Shown here piece by piece: positions 36,673 through 44,131 of a stretch of 64,000 nucleotides of DNA; position 1 is the first letter of the stretch, and each line of letters opens with the position of its first letter. Source of the stretch: JACVRW01 sp963826165 (GTDB lineage Bacteria; Actinomycetota; Thermoleophilia; Solirubrobacterales; Thermoleophilaceae); the NCBI GenBank assembly GCA_963826165.1, contig CAWGWC010000007.1, positions 693,426 to 757,425 on the forward strand, written 5' to 3'. A model generated the notes under the pieces. The model did no database searches, was not told the origin of the DNA, and worked only from the letters and a program-made list of their open reading frames with translations. The position numbers and the translations under genes were made by a program.

Positions 36673-36871
36673 TCCCTCACTCCTTTGACACCGCTGACGC
36701 CCCCTGAGGGGCCTGTCTCAATGTCGAGTTTTTTGGATCCGCGGGGGCACCGCGAGGGGCTGAGCTCGTTGGGCCAGGTCCAAGGCGTAGCAGCCGCGGC
36801 CAGTCTACAACGCGTTTGTGCGGATTGCCCCGTGGCCCCCCCTCGCTTCTTCTCCGTAAGTACAGTGGGCC

Positions 36872-37873
36872 ATGGCCATGACAGAGCGAACCGCGCTACT
36901 CGGCAGCGACGTCCAGGCCCGCCGTCCCTCCACCCACGTGAGCCTCTCGCGGGTGGGCGTGACCGGCGTGGAGAAGGTCATCCGCATCCGTCTGAACGGC
37001 GGCGAACAGCTCTACTACGCCGAGCTCGAGTGCTTCGTGGACCTCGGTCCGGAGCAGAAGGGCGCGCACATGTCGCGCTTCGAGGAGGTCGTGAACGAGG
37101 CCATCGACGAGGTGATCCTCGGCGAGGCGTTCAAGGCCGAGACGCTCGCCGCCCACATCGCCGAGCGCGTGCGCGACCGTCAGCAGGCCCGCCGGGCGGA
37201 GGTCACGATCGCCGCCCGCTATCCCGAGCACAAGCTGGCGCCCGCATCCGGCAGTCACACCCAGGAGATCTACACGCTGTTCGGCGCGGCCGTGGCCTCG
37301 GCCTCGGGCACCCGCCGGATGGTGGGAGTCGAGGCGCAGGGCATGACGGCCTGCCCCTGCGCGCAGGAGATGGTCATGGAGCGCTCGCAGGAGCGCCTGA
37401 CCGAGGCCGGCTTCAGCGACAGCGAGATCGCGCGGGTGTTCGAATCGGTGCCGGTGGCCACCCACAACCAGCGCGGCATCGGCACGCTCTACGTCGGCTG
37501 CCCCGAGGGCTGCGAGCAGCCCATCGAGGCCGCCACCCTGCTGGAGATCGTGGAGAGCTCGATGAGCTCCGAGATCTACGAGCTGATGAAGCGCTCGGAC
37601 GAGGTCGAGGTGGTGGAGAAGGCCCACATGCACCCGCGCTTCGTGGAGGACTGCGTGCGCGAGATGGTGCGCATGGCCAGCGAGCGCTTCGCCTCGCTGG
37701 GCGAGCAGGCCTTCATCTCCGCGCGCCAGGAGAACCTGGAGACGATCCACAAGCACAACGTGGTGGCCGAGCGTCACGGCCTGCTGGGCGAGCTACGTCA
37801 CGAGCTCGAGGAGGGCGCACGAGCTCCTCACCACGTGTCGATGCAGGAGTGGCTGCAGTCGGACGGGGCGTAG
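36872..37873 (+). CDS. folE2: GTP cyclohydrolase FolE2/MptA type
   Basis: FolE2 converts GTP to dihydroneopterin triphosphate (or, in the archaeal MptA form, the cyclic phosphate) at the start of folate or pterin synthesis, and is metal-flexible compared with FolE. The 333-aa product has GAHMSRFEEVVNEA and GMTACPCAQEMVMERS, the family's metal-site region, and the C-terminal HKHNVVAERHG. The gene is divergent from rpoD with about 200 bases between. No other pterin gene is adjacent. Confidence 0.9.
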   Translation: MAMTERTALLGSDVQARRPSTHVSLSRVGVTGVEKVIRIRLNGGEQLYYAELECFVDLGPEQKGAHMSRFEEVVNEAIDEVILGEAFKAETLAAHIAERVRDRQQARRAEVTIAARYPEHKLAPASGSHTQEIYTLFGAAVASASGTRRMVGVEAQGMTACPCAQEMVMERSQERLTEAGFSDSEIARVFESVPVATHNQRGIGTLYVGCPEGCEQPIEAATLLEIVESSMSSEIYELMKRSDEVEVVEKAHMHPRFVEDCVREMVRMASERFASLGEQAFISARQENLETIHKHNVVAERHGLLGELRHELEEGARAPHHVSMQEWLQSDGA

Positions 37874-37993
37874 TCCGTCGCTTTAACGGATGCACGACTT
37901 TCTCGTACAAACGTCCAGGGAAAGGTTTCTCTGTCAAGGTGAGGGGGAAGCCTCGCCGATGGAGACTTGGCGTATACGCAACACGGAGGCCCC

Positions 37994-38440
37994 TTGACCG
38001 AGAGCCGGCACATACCCCTTTCCCAGGACGCGGCATTGGTCGTGGCCCTGGCCGGCACCGCAATGCCGTTTGCCCACTCGTCCGAGGACGAGGCCGAGCG
38101 CTGGCTTCGCGCGCTCCGGCTGCACGGCGAGGTGGGCGCCGCGCTGCAGGGACTCGGCGTGGGCGAGGCCCCGCTGTCGGGTGACGAGGCGGCTCGCGCC
38201 GCGGCCGAACCCGACACCCCTCCGCACGGACCCGAGGTGCTCGAGACCGTGGCTCGTCGCGCGAGCGACTTCGCACACGCCCGCGGCGGCGAGACGGTGA
38301 GCACCACCGACCTCACCTACTCGGTGCTCGACGTGTACGGCGAGCTGTTCGAGCAGACGCTCTACCTGCGCGGCACGACCAGCCAGGAACTGCTCGAGCG
38401 CCTCAGCGGCGCGAGTGCTGCGGAGGCGCCGAAGAGCTGA
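37994..38440 (+). CDS. Hypothetical protein, possibly Clp N-domain-like
   Basis: I do not recognise it with certainty. The 148-aa product starts at TTG 37994 behind GGAGG; an upstream TTG at 37967 is an alternative. Two helical halves are visible (residues about 5-70 and 85-140), the second reading VARRASDFAHARGGETVSTT then YGELFEQTLYLRGTTSQELL. That resembles the repeated helices of Clp N-terminal substrate-binding domains. It follows folE2, with a GC-rich 120-base gap. Confidence 0.5.
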   Translation: MTESRHIPLSQDAALVVALAGTAMPFAHSSEDEAERWLRALRLHGEVGAALQGLGVGEAPLSGDEAARAAAEPDTPPHGPEVLETVARRASDFAHARGGETVSTTDLTYSVLDVYGELFEQTLYLRGTTSQELLERLSGASAAEAPKS

Positions 38441-38711
38441 CCCCGCGGCGCCGCGCCAGGTACTCGATGCCGGCGGTGCTGCCCACGGGGCCGAGCGGGG
38501 ACACGGTGGCCGCCAGCAGCGGCCACGGGAACGTGCCGCGCTTGCAGCCGTAGGCCACCAGCAGGCAGAGGATGATCCAGCCCACTCCGTGGGTCCAGCC
38601 GAGCGCCTGCTCGGCCCCCTCGCCCAAGCCGCCGATGGCCACCACGAGCAGCGCGGCGAAGATGCACACCTCGGCGATCGAGTAGATCCGCACGGCCTGG
38701 AAGTAGGACAC
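38403..38711 (-). CDS. DUF3817-family small membrane protein
   Basis: A 102-aa protein with three hydrophobic helices and the motifs VRIYSIAEVCIFAALL, ALGWTHGVGWIILCLLVAYG and FPWPLLAATVSPLGPVGS, the DUF3817 pattern often seen in actinobacteria. The function is unknown. It overlaps the end of the convergent upstream gene by 38 bases. Confidence 0.75.
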   Translation of the reverse strand: MSYFQAVRIYSIAEVCIFAALLVVAIGGLGEGAEQALGWTHGVGWIILCLLVAYGCKRGTFPWPLLAATVSPLGPVGSTAGIEYLARRRGVSSSAPPQHSRR

Positions 38712-38722
38712 GGCTTCTGAGA

Positions 38723-39385
38723 CTAGGCCGGGCGCGGGCGGCGACCCGCCACGATCTGCCGTCGCACGAACAACATCCCGGCGAGACCGAGCACCACCAG
38801 CAGGACGACGGCCACGATGGCCTCCGGTGAGGTGAGGTCGCTGAGGCTGCCGCCGAGCGCGACGTAGGCGAACACCTTGGGCGCGCCGCCCACCACCGTG
38901 CCCAGCCCGAGCTGGCTGAAGCGCAGCTTGGTGAGCCCGGCGCTGTAGTTCACGAGGCCCCAGGGCAGCAGCGGCACGATCCTCGACTCCATCACCGCCA
39001 CCGCTCCGTGCCGGGTGAGGAAGTCCTCGAGCGACTTGGTGCGCTCGGGCAGCAGCCCGCCGAAGTGCTCGCCCGCCAGCCGGCGCGAGATGCCCATCTG
39101 CACGAGCGAGGCCACCGTGACCCCGAGCAGCGCGAGCGGGAAGCCGGCCAGGGTGCCGAACAGCAGGCCGGTGGCACCGGCCAGCACCGGCCAGGTGATC
39201 ACGAAGTTGGCCAGCACGAAGAGGGGGATGTAGACGAGCAGCGCCCAGGCGCCGAGGTCCTCGCCGAAGTCGCGCGCCTCCTCCGGCGACGGCACCGAGC
39301 CGGTGACCAGCACGGCCACGAACAGCGTTCCCGCCACGGCTCCGAAGGTGGCGATGCGCGCAATCGCCGCTCGCCGGGAGTCCAT
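38723..39385 (-). CDS. TVP38/TMEM64 (VTT/DedA-like) membrane protein
   Basis: A 220-aa integral membrane protein. The VTT-domain signature GLLFGTLAGFPLALLGVTVA and the re-entrant motif SRIVPLLPWGLVNYSAGLT are present, with about five helices. Families of this type are linked to lipid scrambling or undecaprenyl-phosphate handling. The specific role here is unknown. Confidence 0.8.
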   Translation of the reverse strand: MDSRRAAIARIATFGAVAGTLFVAVLVTGSVPSPEEARDFGEDLGAWALLVYIPLFVLANFVITWPVLAGATGLLFGTLAGFPLALLGVTVASLVQMGISRRLAGEHFGGLLPERTKSLEDFLTRHGAVAVMESRIVPLLPWGLVNYSAGLTKLRFSQLGLGTVVGGAPKVFAYVALGGSLSDLTSPEAIVAVVLLVVLGLAGMLFVRRQIVAGRRPRPA

Positions 39386-39421
39386 GAGCCCCAGAGTAGA
39401 CCCTGGTTACTCTTCTCGGAG

Positions 39422-39835
39422 GTGCACACGCTCCTCGTCTACGGCCCCACCGATCGCGCCGACGCCGCGCTGCGCTCGGTCGCCCGCCGGGCCCACGACG
39501 AGGGCGACGACCTCACGGTCGTGTCGCTCGTCATCCAGGAGCCCACGGGCTCGCCGCGCTGCTGCAGCACCAACTCCGCGCTCTGGAACGAGATCTGCCG
39601 CGACCTGGCCGGCCGCGATCTGATGCGGGCCTGGATGACCCTCGACGGCGACGACAGCATTCGCCTCGACACCATCGCCACCCCGGCCTGGCACCCGGCC
39701 GACACCCTCACCGCCGAGGCGCTCACCCGCGGCGCGGACGAGATCGTGCTCGCCGACCCGGGCGCCAGCGGCCTCGGTCGCCTCGAGCGGCGGCGGCTGC
39801 GCCGGCGCAGCCCGCTGCCGGTCAGCGCGGGCTGA
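39422..39835 (+). CDS. Small Rossmann-like protein (universal-stress-like)
   Basis: A 137-aa product from GTG 39422: VHTLLVYGPTDRADAALRSV at the start, then EGDDLTVVSLVIQE and LTRGADEIVLADPGASGLGR near the end. The alternating strand/helix pattern resembles USP-type or HUP proteins, but no nucleotide motif is clear. Two adjacent Cys (RCCSTNSALW) are notable. It is a hypothetical protein with a moderate case for being real. Confidence 0.55.
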   Translation: MHTLLVYGPTDRADAALRSVARRAHDEGDDLTVVSLVIQEPTGSPRCCSTNSALWNEICRDLAGRDLMRAWMTLDGDDSIRLDTIATPAWHPADTLTAEALTRGADEIVLADPGASGLGRLERRRLRRRSPLPVSAG

Positions 39836-41054
39836 GGATCCCCGGCGGGATCGTTCCGGTGCGCATGCGCTGCGGGTGGTTGCCCACCTTGATGCGGGCC
39901 ACCTCGCGCGCCTTGCGCCAGGAGATCACCGACACGCGGTCGTCGCCGGCCACCGAGACGAAGCAGTAGCGCCCGTCCTCGCTGGTCGTCGACCAGTAGG
40001 GCGTGCGGCCCACCGGGATGATGCGCTCGGGCTTCAGCGTGCGGCGCGTGACCACCGCGGCGTAGTCCGACATCGAACCGGCCACGCAGAACTTGGTCCC
40101 GCGCGGGTTGATCGTCAGCCCGTGATGGGCGGAGTCGAGCAGGTACTCGGTGCGCGGCAGGTTCCTCGACCTCTTGCTCTTCGGCAGCACGGCGAGGCGG
40201 GTGGGCCGGTCGCGTTTGAGGTCGTACTCCACGAAGCCGTGGAAGAAGGAGAGCTGGAAGTAGACGAAGCGCTCACCGGGCGCGATGGCCATCGGTCGCA
40301 CCGCCGAGCTGAGTCCGGGGACGCCGAAGTCGGCCAGCTTCTGGGCCATGTTGATCTTGCGCTTGACGCGCAGGGTGCGAGCGTCGATCACCTCGAACAC
40401 GCGCTCGCCCTTGCCGGCGTCCTCCGAGGGGTCGTCGGTGTCGGTGAAGACGGTGCCGATGCTCCCGTGGAAGATCGTGCTGCCGTCCTTCGAGTAGTTG
40501 ACCTCGTGCGGCTGGTCGCCCGAGGGGATGCGGCCGACGATGCGCCCGTTGCGCGTGTTGAGGACGTTGATGTTGCGGGCGGTGGAGGCCGAGACCAGCA
40601 GCCGCCGGCCGTCGGGCGAGAGCGCCATGTGGTCGGCGCGGGTGCCGTCGACCTTCGTCCTCCAGACGATCTTGCGCGTGCGGAGGCTGATCGAGACGAC
40701 GTCGGCGAAGCTCGGACGCGAGAAGTAGACGAAGCGACCGTTCCTCGACACGAAGCCGTCGTCCACGTACTGGTTGTTGCCCTCGCCCACTCGCTCGCGG
40801 ATGAGGTCGAAGATGGCCTTGCGGCCCGGGTCGGCGTTGATCTCGGCCAGGCGCTGAGCCTCGTCGGGGATCACGTTGAGGCGGGCGAGCCGCTTGAAGC
40901 CGTTGATGGCGATCACGTCCGCGGTGCCGGCCCAGTTGTTGGAGACCACGAGGACGTCCTGGGTGGGCTTGCTTTGAGCCATTGCGGCGCCCGGCATCCC
41001 GGCCATCGCGACCGCCATCCCGGCAACCAGTGTTCGCGCCATCCTCCCCGCCAT
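39822..41054 (-). CDS. Exported YVTN-type beta-propeller protein
   Basis: A 410-aa exported protein (signal peptide LVAGMAVAMAGMPGAAMA). The body has repeated blades such as DVLVVSNNWAGTADVIAING, ALSPDGRRLLVSASTARNIN and FVSVAGDDRVSVISWRKARE, each with a D-G-R-turn, as in YVTN/lactonase-like propellers. It is likely an extracytoplasmic binding or scaffold protein. Its 3' end overlaps the preceding plus-strand gene. Confidence 0.75.
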   Translation of the reverse strand: MAGRMARTLVAGMAVAMAGMPGAAMAQSKPTQDVLVVSNNWAGTADVIAINGFKRLARLNVIPDEAQRLAEINADPGRKAIFDLIRERVGEGNNQYVDDGFVSRNGRFVYFSRPSFADVVSISLRTRKIVWRTKVDGTRADHMALSPDGRRLLVSASTARNINVLNTRNGRIVGRIPSGDQPHEVNYSKDGSTIFHGSIGTVFTDTDDPSEDAGKGERVFEVIDARTLRVKRKINMAQKLADFGVPGLSSAVRPMAIAPGERFVYFQLSFFHGFVEYDLKRDRPTRLAVLPKSKRSRNLPRTEYLLDSAHHGLTINPRGTKFCVAGSMSDYAAVVTRRTLKPERIIPVGRTPYWSTTSEDGRYCFVSVAGDDRVSVISWRKAREVARIKVGNHPQRMRTGTIPPGILSPR

Positions 41055-41069
41055 CAGCGGGACGGCAGA

Positions 41070-41942
41070 CTACCCGGCGCTTCTCGCGCGTGCCATGCCG
41101 TACACGCCGGTCACGGTGACCAGCGCGATCAGGCCGACGAGCACCCAGGCCACCGGCTCGCCCCAGTCGACCGCCGACTCGTAGCGGGCGATCGCGATCG
41201 CCAGCAGCACGCCGAGGGCGGCTGAGCCGAGGAAGGTGAAACGAGCGCGGTGAAGATCGTTCTCTCGGATGGTGAAGGCGGCCAGGGCCCCGACCCCCAG
41301 GAACCAGGCCGACAGCGCGTGCGAGGTCAGCGGGGTGAGCGGCCAGGGCCAGATGTCGATCGCCGTGTCGGCGGCCACGAGCTGGACGGCGCCGATGGCG
41401 AGCATCGTCACCGAGATCACTCCGAACCCGGCCTTCAGGGCGTTGGGCAGCCGCGGGCCGGCCGGGGGATCGCCGCCGTCCATGCGCAGCTGCATCGTGA
41501 TGAGAATGGCCAGGCCGACCGGGATCACGATGTACACGGCGAGCCAGGCCCAGGCGGCGAAGGCCGGTTGGAAGTCGTCGTCGAAGTGGAACAGGTCGAG
41601 GTCGAGCAGGGTGGCGAGCAGCTTGGTGCAGGCCACGATCAACACGGCGAAGGCCACGGGGCGAACCTCGGCCCAGCTCTTCGCGCGCGAGGCGGGGAAG
41701 AGCAGGATGAAGCCGGTGTAGAAGAAGGCGCCGTCCACCGTGGCGGTGATGGGCGCCTTGATCGTCCAGGCGAAGAAGTCCTCGGTGCGCTCGGGGAAGA
41801 CGAACAGCTGCGTGCCGCCGAGCAGCACGAGGATGCTGCCGACGAGGAAGAGGAGGCTGAGGGCGGGAAGAACGGGCCGGATGGCCCGCTCCTGTTCGGT
41901 CGCGGTCGTCATCACGCGGGATTCTGCCGTGGAAGTGGCCAT
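41070..41942 (-). CDS. Polytopic membrane protein, unknown function
   Basis: A 290-aa protein with about eight hydrophobic helices (for example LPALSLLFLVGSILVLLGG, WAWLAVYIVIPVGLAILITM, VAWVLVGLIALVTVTGVYGM). I recognise no family. It lies 15 bases upstream of the beta-propeller gene on the same strand, so the two are probably cotranscribed and may act together at the membrane. An alternative start is at MTTATEQ, ten codons in. Confidence 0.6.
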   Translation of the reverse strand: MATSTAESRVMTTATEQERAIRPVLPALSLLFLVGSILVLLGGTQLFVFPERTEDFFAWTIKAPITATVDGAFFYTGFILLFPASRAKSWAEVRPVAFAVLIVACTKLLATLLDLDLFHFDDDFQPAFAAWAWLAVYIVIPVGLAILITMQLRMDGGDPPAGPRLPNALKAGFGVISVTMLAIGAVQLVAADTAIDIWPWPLTPLTSHALSAWFLGVGALAAFTIRENDLHRARFTFLGSAALGVLLAIAIARYESAVDWGEPVAWVLVGLIALVTVTGVYGMARARSAG

Positions 41943-41999
41943 ACATGGGCCGACCTCCCTGATCCGGATTTATTCCATCCGATCTTGCGGCGCCAACGA

Positions 42000-42029
42000 C
42001 CGGCGCCCCGCGGGTGGGCGGGGCGCCGG
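42000..42029 (-). terminator. Very strong GC hairpin after the exported repeat protein
   Basis: CCGGCGCCCCGC (42000-42011) pairs perfectly over 12 bp with GCGGGGCGCCGG (42018-42029), with a 6-base loop. It lies 30 bases beyond the stop of the minus-strand gene at 42059. There is no U-tract. It probably terminates or stabilises that transcript. Confidence 0.6.
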
Positions 42030-42058
42030 GTCATTGGTCCTCTGGCGGAGGGTCTTGC

Positions 42059-42751
42059 TCAGCCGAACACGATGTAGTTGTAGATCGTGCCGCCCGCACC
42101 GTCGGGGTCCGCGTCGGACGCCGTGGGATTGCAGACCTTGATGGTCAGCGTGGACGTCTCGACCTCGGTGTGGAACGTGAACAGGCCGCCGAAGCCGATT
42201 CCCGGGGTCACGAAGGCCGGGTGGCCCGAGATGTTCTGAGCGGCCGGCGTGGGATCGATGTCCTTGCTCGCGCACTCACCCGCGTCGATCGACGCGAAGT
42301 TCCGGCTCACGCTGCCCGAGTACTGGCCCACGTCCGGAGCGTTGAGGCTGCCGTTCTCGATCTCGTTGGAGTCGACGGCGTTCGAGGCGAGCTCGGCGTC
42401 CGTGACGGCGCTGCCGGCGATCTCGTCGCTGTCGACCGAATTGGTCCCCAGATCATCGGCGGTCAGGGTGTTCGGCGCGACCTTGGCCGAGGTCACCGCG
42501 TTGTCGAGCAGCTCGAAGTTCGACTGCACCTGAGCCTGAAGCGGCCCACTCAGGTCGGTCATCTGGATCCCGCCGTTCTTGATGTCGGCGGTCCGCACAT
42601 GACCGTTCTTGATCTTCTTGGTGGTGACGGCGTTCTGCTTGAGCTGCTTCGGCCCGATCAGGACCTTGGCGGCGTAGCTGGTGCCGCCGAGGGCGACGAA
42701 CAGGGCGATGCAGGCGATCGCCAGGGCGGCGATGTTGAGACGCTTGGGCAT
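42059..42751 (-). CDS. Exported protein with degenerate short repeats
   Basis: A 230-aa exported protein starting MPKRLNIAALAIACIALFVA (signal peptide, cleavage near SYAA). Residues 30-145 contain degenerate pentad-like motifs built on N-A-V-x-T/S, K-I-K-N-G and S-N-A-V-D-S-N-E-I, suggesting a repetitive beta structure. The C-terminal part has two Cys (GECASK, KVCNPT). Proteins of this style are common in Solirubrobacterales, and the function is unknown. The frame is open upstream to 43552, but the signal peptide fixes the start. Confidence 0.7.
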   Translation of the reverse strand: MPKRLNIAALAIACIALFVALGGTSYAAKVLIGPKQLKQNAVTTKKIKNGHVRTADIKNGGIQMTDLSGPLQAQVQSNFELLDNAVTSAKVAPNTLTADDLGTNSVDSDEIAGSAVTDAELASNAVDSNEIENGSLNAPDVGQYSGSVSRNFASIDAGECASKDIDPTPAAQNISGHPAFVTPGIGFGGLFTFHTEVETSTLTIKVCNPTASDADPDGAGGTIYNYIVFG

Positions 42752-42829
42752 GACGGACCTCCAGGGTCGGTTGGTTGACTTATTGGTCCTCCAACCGGCC
42801 AGGCGGGCCCGACTTACGGAACGAGCAAA

Positions 42830-42851
42830 CGGGGGGCAAGAATGCCCCCCG
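42830..42851 (-). terminator. Terminator of the tandem-repeat gene
   Basis: On the minus strand CGGGGGGCA-TTCT-TGCCCCCCG (9-bp stem) is followed by TTT. It lies 29 bases after the stop of the gene at 42880. Confidence 0.7.
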
Positions 42852-42879
42852 CTGTACTCGCGTTGCTGTGGCCGACTGC

Positions 42880-43503
42880 TTACGGAAGGGCGGCCGCGGG
42901 TCCGTGCGGGTCCGTCCGGTTGGCCTCTTCCTGGCTGATGCTGCCCCTCGAGGGAGCGATGACCGACGCCGTGGCGGCCTCGTCCTTGGTCTCCGTGCCG
43001 GACTGGGTCTGCGGGGTGTTGATCACCGACGCCGTCGCGGCCTCGTCCTTGGTCTCCGTGCCGGACTGGGTCTGCGGGGTGTTGATCACCGACGCCGTCG
43101 CGGCCTCGTCCTTGGTCTCCGTGCCGGACTGGGTCTGCGGGGTGGCGATGACCGACGCCGTGGCGGCCTCGTCCTTGGTCTCGGTCGAGCTGCCCGACTT
43201 CGGGGATCCCATCAACGCGGCCACTCCGGCCTCGTCCTTGGCGAGGGTCCCCTCGCCGGCCTGGGGCCGGGTCGCGATCGCCGACGCCACGCCGGCCTCG
43301 TTCTTGGCCGAGACGCCGCTGCCCGGCTGGGCGGGCGGGTCGGCCACGATCACCTTGGTCTCGCCTTGCGTGACCGAGCTGCCGTCGTTGTCGAGCAGGG
43401 CGTAGGCCCCGGTCGCGCCGGCCGCTCCGAAGGCCAGGGCCAGCACCGGCACCAGCAGCTTGCGGGTGTCCGGAAGGGCGATCTGTCGCTGTGCGTATTG
43501 CAT
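42880..43503 (-). CDS. Membrane-anchored protein with 21-residue tandem repeats
   Basis: A 207-aa protein. One hydrophobic segment (LLVPVLALAFGAAGATGAYA, residues 16-35) looks like a signal anchor. From about residue 105 to 190 there are four near-identical 21-residue units (SGTETKDEAATASVINTPQT), preceded by two or three degenerate copies (AKNEAGVASAIATR, AKDEAGVAALMGS). The repeat is acidic, Thr/Ala-rich and probably extended. The function is unknown. It precedes a similarly exported protein on the same strand. Confidence 0.65.
   Translation of the reverse strand: MQYAQRQIALPDTRKLLVPVLALAFGAAGATGAYALLDNDGSSVTQGETKVIVADPPAQPGSGVSAKNEAGVASAIATRPQAGEGTLAKDEAGVAALMGSPKSGSSTETKDEAATASVIATPQTQSGTETKDEAATASVINTPQTQSGTETKDEAATASVINTPQTQSGTETKDEAATASVIAPSRGSISQEEANRTDPHGPAAALP
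42961..43195 (-). repeat. 63-bp tandem repeat array
   Basis: Units begin at 42961, 43024, 43087 and 43150. The second and third are almost base-identical, while the first and fourth carry a few differences. The array is in frame and encodes the 21-residue units of the gene at 42880-43503. The near identity suggests recent expansion, so copy number may vary between strains. Confidence 0.85.
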
Positions 43504-43535
43504 GACTACCTCCTGGGTTCCGCCGTCCGAACCAT

Positions 43536-44093
43536 TCAGACGGCCATTGCAACGGGGCCCAGCTCTCGCATCTGAAGCGAGCGAGCCACGAAGACTTGGA
43601 TTGCGTTGCGCGCGCCGCGAGGGCGCCAGGGGCCGCGGTCGATCAGCTCGAACGCGTCGGCTGAGGGGAGGCCCTGCGCCGCGCCGTCACTCACCAGCAG
43701 CTCGCCCTCACCGGCGAGCTCGACCAGGCGGGCGGTCACGTTGACCGTGTTGCCGTACCAGTCGTCCGCGCAGCTGACCGCCGGCCCGCTGTGCACCGCC
43801 ACGCGCAGCAGCTGCGGCGTGGGCAGGGCGCGCAGCTCGTCCGCCAGACGGAGGCCGAGGCAGACCATGTCCGCGGCGTGGTAGCCGTGGACCATGACCG
43901 CGTCGCCCATCGCCTTGACGAGCTCGGCGCCGCAGTCAGCCGCGAGCGAGCGGGTGGCGCTCTGCAGCTCCAGCGCCACCTCGACGCCCGCCTCGTCGCC
44001 ACGAGCCGCCGTGAGGGCGGTGAAGCCGACGAGGTCCGCGAAGAGGAAGCTGTGTGAGTCTCGGTGCTGCGCCATACCCCCTAGGCGTGACAC
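43536..44093 (-). CDS. Stand-alone class III adenylate/guanylate cyclase domain
   Basis: A cyclase homology domain of about 180 aa with no other domain. It has FADLVGFTALTAA (metal Asp), LVKAMGDAVMVHG (second metal Asp and the Lys usually selecting adenine), and DWYGNTVNVTARLVELAGEG (transition-state Asn and Arg). All catalytic residues of an active homodimeric cyclase seem to be present. The start is GTG 44093 or ATG 44075. No sensor domain is fused, so input must come from elsewhere. Confidence 0.8.
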   Translation of the reverse strand: MSRLGGMAQHRDSHSFLFADLVGFTALTAARGDEAGVEVALELQSATRSLAADCGAELVKAMGDAVMVHGYHAADMVCLGLRLADELRALPTPQLLRVAVHSGPAVSCADDWYGNTVNVTARLVELAGEGELLVSDGAAQGLPSADAFELIDRGPWRPRGARNAIQVFVARSLQMRELGPVAMAV

Positions 44094-44131
44094 CCGGGGG
44101 AACGACGTTCACTGCACCGGAACGGCCCGGT

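Noticed and set aside
42961..43195. CRISPR-like regular repeats
   Set aside because: The 63-bp units are contiguous, in frame and without spacers; this is a coding tandem repeat. No CRISPR array was seen anywhere in the window.
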